Shown here piece after piece: positions 7,969-14,746 of a stretch of DNA of 64,000 nucleotides. The translations under genes were made by a program, and so were the position numbers. The number at the start of each line of letters is the position of its first letter. The stretch's first letter is position 1. Below the pieces are notes generated by a model, which was not told where the DNA came from, ran no database searches, and worked only from the letters and a program-made list of their open reading frames with translations. The DNA is from UBA1240 sp045599185 (GTDB lineage Bacteria; Spirochaetota; Spirochaetia; Treponematales; Treponemataceae). Location of the stretch: assembly GCA_045599185.1 (NCBI GenBank), contig JAZRVO010000003.1, positions 1 to 64,000 of the forward strand, written 5' to 3'.

Positions 7969-7986
7969 TTGTTACCTCTTAATCCA

Positions 7987-8015
7987 AAAATAACAGACAA
8001 AATGAATCATGTCAA
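7987..8015 (-). promoter_or_regulatory. Promoter of the antitoxin-toxin operon
   Basis: Minus strand: TTGACA (8010-8015), exactly 17 bases, TATTTT (7987-7992). Predicted start about 12 bases before the antitoxin ATG. Confidence 0.6.
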
Positions 8016-8035
8016 ATTTATTCCTATAATTGAAT

Positions 8036-8051
8036 AAATATAGCTATATTT
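8036..8051. repeat. Perfect 16-bp palindrome upstream of the antitoxin
   Basis: AAATATAGCTATATTT reads the same on both strands and lies about 20 bases upstream of the -35 box. It may be an operator for the antitoxin. The rest of the 280-base gap between 7969 and 8248 shows no gene. Confidence 0.55.
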
Positions 8052-8238
8052 TAATTTTTACGAACACAGAATTTTCAATTTTGTATTTTGTTTGTATTAA
8101 AAAATAAACAGACTTTATAAAAAAGCATACACACAAAAACACACCACAAAAAATTTACCCAGCTTTAGATATTCCAAGAACCACTTTATAGCCTTTTGTC
8201 ACGGGGAAAATTTGCAGTATGCACTGTAAACGCAGCAA

Positions 8239-8277
8239 AATGCGGCAATTATTTATAAAAGCAGAAATAAACGGCGT
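8239..8277. repeat. Right border repeat of the toxin-antitoxin cassette
   Basis: This is the intact 3' end of the small membrane protein gene plus a few bases after it. Its last 20 bases are identical to 7191-7210. Confidence 0.8.
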
Positions 8278-8437
8278 AGATTTCCATGGCAATATAAAGA
8301 ACAAGCGATATTATTATTACTGTTTTGAACCTGATTTTTGCAATTACATAAAGGCGTATAAAGCCGCCTAAAAACACACAGGCAGCGATAAAAACTGAAA
8401 AAATTAAAAATACTTCAAGATTTTGCCAGAACTCCAT
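8249..8437 (-). CDS. Small two-helix membrane protein
   Basis: 62 residues with two hydrophobic segments (about 10-33 and 37-58) separated by a short basic turn. I recognise no family. GGAG lies 10 bases before the ATG, so translation is plausible. The clearest support that it is a real gene is that its last codons are preserved in frame, with a stop, in the duplicated copy at 7173-7210 beyond the toxin-antitoxin cassette. Confidence 0.55.
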   Translation of the reverse strand: MEFWQNLEVFLIFSVFIAACVFLGGFIRLYVIAKIRFKTVIIISLVLYIAMEIYAVYFCFYK

Positions 8438-8511
8438 TTTTCTTTTGCTCCACTACGCAGGGCGTTCAGCTTTAGCCGTTTTTCGCACTTTTCTTCAATC
8501 GGTTCATTGGT

Positions 8512-9894
8512 TCATTCCCTGTGACCGCCAATCTGTGCGTTGCGTTCGCGGGTCATTGCGCCTTCTTCCAGATTCATTCCTTTTAAAATCGCATTCTTGC
8601 CAAATTTGTTTATAATGTTCAGGCGCACTTCTTGCAGTTTGTCTTCTTTTTCGTTTGTTTCCACTTCGTCAAAAAGACCGGGCTGTTTCTGTTCGGATGG
8701 AATTACGTCTTCGGCAGAAATATTAACCCGGCGAACCATAAGCCGCGGATTTACGATTTTTTCGTAAATTGAAAGCAGGGCTTCGACAATCAGCGCGGAA
8801 GAATTGGTTTCAGAACCAAGATTCTTTCCGCCATGCACGGGTTTTGGCATTTCGCGCCCCCACGGGTCTTTTACAAATTCCCCATCGTAGCCCGATTCTT
8901 CAAGCCCTTCCCGGTCGTAGCAAATCCACAGGGAAACACTGGACGCGAAAAGCTTCTGCTGGAACAAATCCAAAGCCAGCAATTCTGCCATTTCGCGGAC
9001 AATGATTTTGCCTTTTTCGTAATCGTAAGGATGCTGCAAAACCTGCCCGGAACTGATGCCTTTCTGCTGGGATTTATAAGCCTTAATATTCTGCATCGTC
9101 ACCGGTTCATAACCCCATGCGTGGTCTATCAGAATTTCAGCGTCAATGCCAAAAAGGTCGTAAAGAACCTGTTCATTTTTTAAAGACTGACGGGCAATGT
9201 CGCCCATTGTAAAAAGCCTGTGCTTTGCCAGCCTGTTGGCAGTACCCTTTCCTATGCGCCAAAAATCGGTAATCGGCGTATGCGCCCACAGCTGTTCGCG
9301 GTAAGTGCGTTCATCAAGCTGGGCAATCCTTACGCCGTATTCATCCGCCGGAATGTGCTTTGCCACAATATCCATGGCAATTTTGCAAAGATAAAGATTG
9401 GGCGCAATTCCTGCTGTGGCAGTAATTCCTGTCTGGGCAAGAACTTCCTTTATTACTTTAACAGCAAGGTCGTAGGCGCTGGTTTTGTACAGCTTCAAAT
9501 ACGCCGTTGCGTCTATAAAAACTTCGTCAATTGAATAAACGTGTATGTCTTCCGCACTGAAAAATTTAAGGTAAATTTTATAGATTCTTGAAGAATAATT
9601 TATGTACAGCCCCATCCGCGGAACTGCGGTTATATATTCCAGTTCCTTGCCCGTACGCATTTTAACTTCCCTTGCCTTTGCTTCTACTTCAAACAAACGG
9701 CTGCGGCCGGAAAGCCCGTATGCCTTAAGCGACGGCGTTACCGCAAGACAGATTGTTTTGGACGTGCGGCTGGCATCTGCCACCACAAGATTTGTCGTAA
9801 GCGGATTAAGACCTCGTTCCCTGCATTCAACGGAAGCGTAAAAAGATTTAAGGTCAATGGCTATGTAGGTTCTATCTTGCCGGGTTTGCGTCAC
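8512..9894 (-). CDS. Y-family DNA polymerase (UvrX/ImuB-like translesion polymerase)
   Basis: 460 residues. YIAIDLKSFYASVECRERGLNP holds the first catalytic Asp14 and the steric-gate aromatic region; YSIDEVFIDAT holds Asp123-Glu124. TGITATAGIAPNLYLCKIAMD and the helix-hairpin-helix region (FWRIGKGTANRL) complete palm and thumb, and a little-finger domain follows. It copies damaged DNA with low fidelity. A cysteine-poor C-terminal tail contains QPGLFDEV, resembling a beta-clamp binding motif. The start is GTG 9894 with GGAAG 7 bases upstream, overlapping the end of the YolD-like gene by 23 bases. That partner pair is typical of Firmicute-type SOS polymerase cassettes, so transfer is possible. 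Confidence 0.88.
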   Translation of the reverse strand: MTQTRQDRTYIAIDLKSFYASVECRERGLNPLTTNLVVADASRTSKTICLAVTPSLKAYGLSGRSRLFEVEAKAREVKMRTGKELEYITAVPRMGLYINYSSRIYKIYLKFFSAEDIHVYSIDEVFIDATAYLKLYKTSAYDLAVKVIKEVLAQTGITATAGIAPNLYLCKIAMDIVAKHIPADEYGVRIAQLDERTYREQLWAHTPITDFWRIGKGTANRLAKHRLFTMGDIARQSLKNEQVLYDLFGIDAEILIDHAWGYEPVTMQNIKAYKSQQKGISSGQVLQHPYDYEKGKIIVREMAELLALDLFQQKLFASSVSLWICYDREGLEESGYDGEFVKDPWGREMPKPVHGGKNLGSETNSSALIVEALLSIYEKIVNPRLMVRRVNISAEDVIPSEQKQPGLFDEVETNEKEDKLQEVRLNIINKFGKNAILKGMNLEEGAMTRERNAQIGGHRE

Positions 9895-10075
9895 TGCTGT
9901 CTTCCTCTACTGCCCGGCGTACCAGTTCCAGACTTTCTTCGTAACCTTTAAGGGCCGCAAAAGGCAGAAAAATTTTGGCACGATTTTTCAGCGGCATTTT
10001 TTCCCTCAGCGTTTCTCGCGGCCATTCAGTGTCAATTATGTCTTTGTAAGTATCACTGCCATTCAAGCTGTTCAC
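9872..10075 (-). CDS. YolD-like small protein, partner of the Y-family polymerase
   Basis: 67 residues from a GTG start at 10075, chosen because AGGGG lies about 6 bases upstream and because the family domain begins there. The frame is open to 10153, but that extension adds only an unrelated hydrophobic stretch. YKDIIDTEWPRE followed by MPLKNRAKIFLPFAALKGYEESL is the conserved core of the YolD-like family. These small proteins sit beside UvrX-type polymerases and are thought to modulate them. The 3' end overlaps the polymerase start. Confidence 0.75.
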   Translation of the reverse strand: MNSLNGSDTYKDIIDTEWPRETLREKMPLKNRAKIFLPFAALKGYEESLELVRRAVEEDSSDANPAR

Positions 10076-10179
10076 AATTACCCCTAAAAATTTGCCGGCA
10101 AATAAAAGGCAAACTGAAAAAAACACGTAAAACCAAGCACGCAGCAGGCGCACGGCAAATTGTCAGCGCCCAAACGCAT

Positions 10180-12153
10180 TTAATTCTGCTGCAAATTCCG
10201 TTCCGGGTGCTTTATCTGTTTTTCCCTGTACAGCTCTTTATCAGCAATTATAAGCAAATCCGCAAGATTTGAATTTTCAGAATCGAACATGGCAAAACCA
10301 ATGCTTATGGAAAGAACAAAGGGCAGCCCGGCCTGCTTGGACAGTTCACTATTCACGTCTTTAAGGCGCGAACGGATAATTTCAATGCATTCGGTCTTAA
10401 AACCGGGGGCAACAACTGCAAATTCGTCGCCGCTTAAACGCCCCAAAGTATCAGAATCCCTGAAAGTTTTTTGCAAAACCTGCGCCTCGGTTTTAATGGC
10501 AAGGTCACCAATTTTGTGCCCCCAGGTATCATTTATTTTTTTAAGGCCGTCAAGGTCGCAAAAGAAAACTGCACCAGTCCTGCCCGTTTCAACCGAAACA
10601 TCAATTGAACGCTGGCCGTAATCCATAAAACCCCGGCGGTTAAACAGTTTCGTAAGTTCGTCAGTTTTTGCACTTAACGAAAGATTTTCGTTGGCTTCCA
10701 TAAGTTTCTGGTGCTGGTGCATTACTTTTGAATATTCGCAGGCATTGCCCAAAATATCAGAAATAATTTTAAGGTTTATGGCGGTAACAATGTATTCACG
10801 GCTTTCGCCCTTGCAGATTATGTAGCCATAATTTTTGTCCCTTATAAAAATCGGGTGAATGTAATAAATGCCGTTCTGGTTTCTGTCGTATTCAGCCGGA
10901 ACAATTCTGGAATTCAGTTCGAATTCAAAGCCTTTGCCAAATTCAAAGGCTTCAAAAGTTTCTGTTGCCGAATTTACGTAAAGTTTAAGCACGGCTTTTT
11001 CCGGCAGAACAAAATCGCAGGATTTGCGGATTATGCGTGGTTCGGGATAAAGGCACACGGACATTTCTGAAATTCTTGAAAGCTTCATTGCAGGGTTCAG
11101 CACTTCAGAAATCGTTTCCAAAGAAATTTTACTGTCAATCAAATTAATCATGCTGTAAATTTCAGAAAGAGCCCTCTGATGCTTTTTTATGCTGCTCATT
11201 TCCTTTCCGTGCCTTACTTCGTCTTTTTCAAAGTATTTTCCCGTATAATCGTAATAAGCCGTGGTATAGGAACTGCTGCTTATGCAGCCGCAGGACTGTC
11301 TGTAAACGGGATAGGCTTCCGTTTCGTAAACGGTTTCCGTCTTTTCGTTTTTAAGAGTTCTGTAAATAATTTCTGCGGCTTTCGTGCCAATCTGCGGCAC
11401 GGCCTGGTTTATCGTTGAAAGCCGTGGGAATACCTTAATTGCATAATCTGAATCATCGTAGCCGAAAATGACTACATCTTCCGGGCATTTTATCCCGATT
11501 TTTTCAAAAAGATAGATAACGCCGCCTGCCGTAAAATCGTTTACGCAGCAAATTGCATCGAAATTTAAGTCTTCCCTTGATTTTATAAATTTGCTCAAAA
11601 CTTCTTCTGCCGTACCGGGCGTAAAATCGCCGTCAAACACTAATTCCGGGTAAAAAGGCAAACCATGCTTTTCAAGCGCTTTTTTAAAAGATTCCAGGCG
11701 TTCTTCCGATTCCGGCGAGCCGGAAAGTTTTGCCGTAAAAAAAGCAATGCGCTTTCTGTTGTGCCTGTTTTTAATGTGTTCAATAACCTGGTCGTAAGCC
11801 GAAACGCTGGAATTGAATGTATGCCTGCTTGAAGGAATGTTTATTTTGCGCGAAATGGAAATAACTGGTTTTCCCGAAAAAACCTGAAGTTCTTCCGAAA
11901 GTTTTGTAAAATCCACGTAATTAGAAAAAGAATTCGGAATGATAATCACGCCGTCAATCTGCCGGCTGGTTAAAATTCTTGAAGAAAGCCAGAAATGATA
12001 ATCGTAATTGCCGGCCTTTATAAGCGGAACGTTGACAGGCGCAACAATCAGGCGGACATCTTCCTTGTCTTCAAAAAAATTGTATATTCCGTCTACTACA
12101 GTGTGATTGTAATTATTTATCAGGTCGTAAACCAGTACCGCAACATTTAACAT
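10180..12153 (-). CDS. Diguanylate cyclase with LacI-like sugar-sensor domain
   Basis: 657 residues, no signal peptide or membrane helix. Residues about 1-290 form a periplasmic-binding-protein fold like the ligand domain of LacI regulators (DAICCVNDFTAGGVIYLFEKIGIKCPEDVVIFGYDD), but no helix-turn-helix precedes it. A CGC cysteine stretch near 290 and a coiled-coil/GAF-like middle follow. The C-terminal GGDEF domain has FCDLDGLKKINDTWGH and an SGDEF signature (574-578), with an intact inhibitory RDSD site (565-568) five residues before it. It should make c-di-GMP in response to a small ligand, probably a sugar. A TAGAAT box with extended TGA lies 8 bases before ATG, so it may be leaderless. 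Confidence 0.88.
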   Translation of the reverse strand: MLNVAVLVYDLINNYNHTVVDGIYNFFEDKEDVRLIVAPVNVPLIKAGNYDYHFWLSSRILTSRQIDGVIIIPNSFSNYVDFTKLSEELQVFSGKPVISISRKINIPSSRHTFNSSVSAYDQVIEHIKNRHNRKRIAFFTAKLSGSPESEERLESFKKALEKHGLPFYPELVFDGDFTPGTAEEVLSKFIKSREDLNFDAICCVNDFTAGGVIYLFEKIGIKCPEDVVIFGYDDSDYAIKVFPRLSTINQAVPQIGTKAAEIIYRTLKNEKTETVYETEAYPVYRQSCGCISSSSYTTAYYDYTGKYFEKDEVRHGKEMSSIKKHQRALSEIYSMINLIDSKISLETISEVLNPAMKLSRISEMSVCLYPEPRIIRKSCDFVLPEKAVLKLYVNSATETFEAFEFGKGFEFELNSRIVPAEYDRNQNGIYYIHPIFIRDKNYGYIICKGESREYIVTAINLKIISDILGNACEYSKVMHQHQKLMEANENLSLSAKTDELTKLFNRRGFMDYGQRSIDVSVETGRTGAVFFCDLDGLKKINDTWGHKIGDLAIKTEAQVLQKTFRDSDTLGRLSGDEFAVVAPGFKTECIEIIRSRLKDVNSELSKQAGLPFVLSISIGFAMFDSENSNLADLLIIADKELYREKQIKHPERNLQQN

Positions 12154-12161
12154 ACAGTTTC

Positions 12162-12190
12162 ATTCTATCACAGCAATATGCAAATTGAAA
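12162..12190 (-). promoter_or_regulatory. Promoter of the LacI-like/GGDEF gene
   Basis: Minus strand: TTTCAA (12185-12190), 17 bases, TAGAAT (12162-12167) with TGA immediately before it. Eight bases separate it from ATG 12153. Confidence 0.5.
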
Positions 12191-12261
12191 ATAAATTGTT
12201 TTTGCACATTGCAATAAACCCCATTAAGACCGTTTGGCGTCGCACTTTCATAACTCGACAT

Positions 12262-12292
12262 TTGTGCAAATAGTTTGTATATTATTTATAAT
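12262..12292 (+). promoter_or_regulatory. Candidate promoter of the FmdB-like gene
   Basis: TATAAT at 12287-12292, with TTGTGC (12262-12267) 19 bases upstream. Leader of about 80 bases, then GAGGAAATT before the ATG at 12380. Confidence 0.4.
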
Positions 12293-12379
12293 AGTTTGAA
12301 AAAAATGGCGAATTCCAAACACTTTCCGGCGTTCACCGTTCTTAAATAAATACCACTTGTTTAAAAAAAAGAGGAAATT

Positions 12380-12601
12380 ATGCCTACTTACGATTATGAA
12401 TGCGAAGACTGCGGCTATAAATTTGAAGCTTTTCAAAAAATGTCAGACCCTGCCTTAACGGAATGTCCGAAATGCGGCAAAGGGGTTCACAAGGTTCTCA
12501 GTGCCGGAATCGGCATCAGCTTTAAAGGTTCTGGTTTTTATGTTAACGATTCAGGCAGTTCGTCATCTAAACCATGCGACAGCTGTTCAAAGTGTTCTTA
12601 A
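12380..12601 (+). CDS. FmdB-family zinc-ribbon protein
   Basis: 73 residues. MPTYDYECEDCGYKFEAFQ with ECPKCGKGVHKVLSA is the FmdB putative regulatory domain: two CxxC pairs (residues 8-11 and 29-32) forming one zinc ribbon, followed by a Gly/Ser linker and a second cysteine cluster (CDSCSKCS) at the very end. Family members are small cytosolic zinc proteins of uncertain role, possibly RNA- or protein-binding. GAGG precedes the ATG. It is followed by another zinc-ribbon gene in the same unit. Confidence 0.88.
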   Translation: MPTYDYECEDCGYKFEAFQKMSDPALTECPKCGKGVHKVLSAGIGISFKGSGFYVNDSGSSSSKPCDSCSKCS

Positions 12602-12613
12602 TTGGCGGAAACC

Positions 12614-12979
12614 GTGAGTAGTAGTAAAAAACCAAGATTTTTCTGCAATTTTTGCGGCGCTGAAGTAGACCGCAATGCAACATTCTGCAAGCGCTGCGGC
12701 AAGTTTTTTGAATCAGTTTTCTGCCCAAGATGCGGCAAAAAAGGCAACCCGGATACTTTCAGCAACGGCTGTCCGCAGTGCGGTTACGCTTTTGACGGCA
12801 GCGATTTAGCTGGCAGTGCCGGTGGCAGCAAAAACGGCTTGAAATATAGCGGCGGCAAATGGCAGAAAAAGAAAGCAAAAACAAAAGACGACCTGCCGTT
12901 CTGGATGATTATGGTTGTACTTGTTGCCTTTATGGCAATTGCCGGTTTCATTCTGTTCTATTTTAGAACCAAAATTTAA
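12614..12979 (+). CDS. Membrane-anchored double zinc-ribbon protein
   Basis: 121 residues from GTG 12614. CNFCG...CKRCG (about 11-34) and CPRCG...CPQCG (about 41-61) are two zinc-ribbon knuckles. A Gly-rich basic linker leads to one C-terminal membrane helix (MIMVVLVAFMAIAGFILFYF). I choose GTG because GGCGGA lies upstream, whereas the TTG at 12602 abuts the previous stop with no ribosome site. Function unknown; the topology suggests a cytosolic zinc module tethered to the membrane. Likely co-transcribed with the FmdB-like gene, and followed by a strong terminator. Confidence 0.75.
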   Translation: MSSSKKPRFFCNFCGAEVDRNATFCKRCGKFFESVFCPRCGKKGNPDTFSNGCPQCGYAFDGSDLAGSAGGSKNGLKYSGGKWQKKKAKTKDDLPFWMIMVVLVAFMAIAGFILFYFRTKI

Positions 12980-13008
12980 CTGAAAATATTATAAAGTGCA
13001 CAAAGCAC

Positions 13009-13042
13009 AAAAAAAGCTTCTCTTTTGCGAGAAGCTTTTTTT
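13009..13042. terminator. Bidirectional terminator
   Basis: AAAAAAAGCTTCTC and GAGAAGCTTTTTTT form a perfect 14-bp stem with a 6-base loop. It serves the zinc-ribbon pair and the convergent genes on the minus strand. Confidence 0.9.
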
Positions 13043-13069
13043 CTGTTAATTGTTAATTGCGGCACAAAA

Positions 13070-13684
13070 TTACATTATCTGCAGCTGAAGTTCGCTGGTG
13101 CCATTATGCAAAACTTTCAGCAGCGGTTCGGTAACAGCATGGCCTATTTTAAGCGTGCTGGATTTTATAACCGTTCCGTTTTTTATGTCAGCAATTATGC
13201 CGGCTTTTTCGGGCTTAAAAATTACTATTGAACCGTACATGCCGGTTATCTGGCCCGTTACAATGCCGTAAGTTGCCGGATGCCTGAACGCAAGTGAAAC
13301 GGCTTCTTTTTCGCTAACCAGATGGTTCTGTGCAAGCAAATTGTAAATTACCTTTTCATCGCTTTCGTTCAGTTCAGGCTGAATAATCCGAGAAACGCCA
13401 AGACATCGTGCCTTATCCTGTTCTGCGTCGTCAAGGTTAGAACCAATAAGCAAAACGATTAAGTCTTCAAACTTTTCATCGCTTCTTACGTACTGCAAAA
13501 TGGTTTTCCACAAACGCGGAAAATCATTTGCATTAAGGACAAGGACATGCGGACGGATTTCATCCAGATTATCCATGGCTTTAACAGGCCAATGGTAAAA
13601 AATATTTTCACTACCGACACTTTTTAAATATTCCGCACAACGAGCAGTGTCAGTTTCTTTGCCGGTAATGAACATTGTTTTCAT
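13070..13684 (-). CDS. Unknown protein with receiver-like N-terminal half
   Basis: 204 residues. The first half (LVLNANDFPRLWKTILQYVRS...LIVLLIGSNLDD) alternates strands and helices like a response-regulator receiver. I cannot identify the full set of phosphorylation residues: the Asp expected after strand 3 is replaced by Asn. The C-terminal half is beta-rich (TGQITGMYGSIVIFKPEKAGII) and could be a PilZ-like or other barrel, but it lacks the RxxxR and D-x-S-x-x-G motifs. No signal peptide, so probably cytosolic. Its ATG overlaps the stop of the upstream exported-protein gene (ATGA), so they are translationally coupled. Confidence 0.6.
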   Translation of the reverse strand: MKTMFITGKETDTARCAEYLKSVGSENIFYHWPVKAMDNLDEIRPHVLVLNANDFPRLWKTILQYVRSDEKFEDLIVLLIGSNLDDAEQDKARCLGVSRIIQPELNESDEKVIYNLLAQNHLVSEKEAVSLAFRHPATYGIVTGQITGMYGSIVIFKPEKAGIIADIKNGTVIKSSTLKIGHAVTEPLLKVLHNGTSELQLQIM

Positions 13685-14712
13685 TCTGTTCCCAAATTTT
13701 CTACGCTGTAGTTATAAATCTGCCAGATGCCGTCGCGCTGGCGTACAAAGTATGTATAGCGTTTAATTTCCTTGAAATTATCGTAAGTAAACCATTCGCG
13801 AACGGTAACCGTACCTTCGGTTGTGGTGTACATTGTTTTTTCAATTTCAAAAGAAGTTGGAATTGCTACAATATCTTTGTCAATGCGAGACTGACGCAAA
13901 TCAATCTTGTAGTTTTCAATCATGCGTGCGCGCTGGTCAGCACTTTCTGCGCGGTACTTGCGTTTGCGTGCCGGGTCGCTTGCATAAAGTTCTTCTACGT
14001 CAAGGTACAGGAAATACTGATCCCACAAACTTTTCTGACGGGCGATGATTGTCTGTTCAACAACCTTGTCCGGCGAAATTGGCTGCGGTTTCAAAAGTTC
14101 AGTTTCTGTTGCCGTTAACGGCAGCGATGTCATTGAAGCAACGCTTGGTGAAGGTTTTACTTCAAGAGTAAGGCGGTTTGTAACAATACAGCCGTTCTGA
14201 ACGTTGTTCATGCTTACTTTAACTGCGCCAGATTCGTTCTTGTTTTCAAGCGTAACCTGCTGGCTGCGGAATAATTCCGGATAAAAACGCAGTTCAATGT
14301 AATAAATTGCCGGTTCCGGAATTACGAGATAGTCTTTCAGGTTTTCAACAAAAGAATATTCTTCTCCGGCTTCAAGGGCAATTTCCCTAAAGAAAACCGT
14401 CTGGTTTGTACTGCGCTTACGGATAAAGTTATCTGTATGTGCAAGCCTGCTGTTTTTTACAGTGTAGCCTGTAAAATCAACACTGAACATACGGTCGTCT
14501 GCAAGCTTAAACCGTACTGTTTCAGAGCCATTGTTAGCAATCGTCACTTTTACAAACACAGGGTTATCCTGGCTGTTGCCCGGATAGTACATAGTTTTAT
14601 CATAAAATTTGATAGAAACATTAGCACCAGCAACAGATGCGGAATTCTGTGCCCATAATTGTTGTGCAAAGATTGCAAAAATCGTTATAATACAAATTAG
14701 GGTACGTTTCAC
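13681..14712 (-). CDS. Exported protein of unknown function
   Basis: 343 residues from GTG 14712, chosen because AGGAG lies 7 bases upstream and because the protein then begins with a clean signal peptide (VKRTLICIITIFAIFAQQLWAQ). The frame is open to 14784 but that would overlap mfd. The mature part starts with an immunoglobulin-like segment (VKVTIANNGSETVRFKLAD), a C-terminal-biased charged region, and a final strand-rich domain that looks like a small NTF2/SnoaL-type fold. I recognise no family; probably periplasmic or surface-associated and spirochaete-specific. Only 34 bases separate it from the divergent mfd gene. Confidence 0.65.
   Translation of the reverse strand: MKRTLICIITIFAIFAQQLWAQNSASVAGANVSIKFYDKTMYYPGNSQDNPVFVKVTIANNGSETVRFKLADDRMFSVDFTGYTVKNSRLAHTDNFIRKRSTNQTVFFREIALEAGEEYSFVENLKDYLVIPEPAIYYIELRFYPELFRSQQVTLENKNESGAVKVSMNNVQNGCIVTNRLTLEVKPSPSVASMTSLPLTATETELLKPQPISPDKVVEQTIIARQKSLWDQYFLYLDVEELYASDPARKRKYRAESADQRARMIENYKIDLRQSRIDKDIVAIPTSFEIEKTMYTTTEGTVTVREWFTYDNFKEIKRYTYFVRQRDGIWQIYNYSVENLGTE
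14662..14691 (+). promoter_or_regulatory. Promoter of mfd, inside the divergent gene
   Basis: TTGTGC (14662-14667), 18 bases, TATAAT (14686-14691). It lies within the 5' codons of the exported-protein gene on the other strand. Predicted leader about 50 bases. Confidence 0.5.
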
Positions 14713-14746
14713 ACCAATTCTCCTGCTTAAATATCGGAATACTTTT

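Noticed and set aside
10076..10153. 93-residue version of the YolD-like protein with an N-terminal hydrophobic helix
   Set aside because: The family domain starts at about the GTG at 10075, which has its own AGGGG site; the upstream part has no homology that I recognise.
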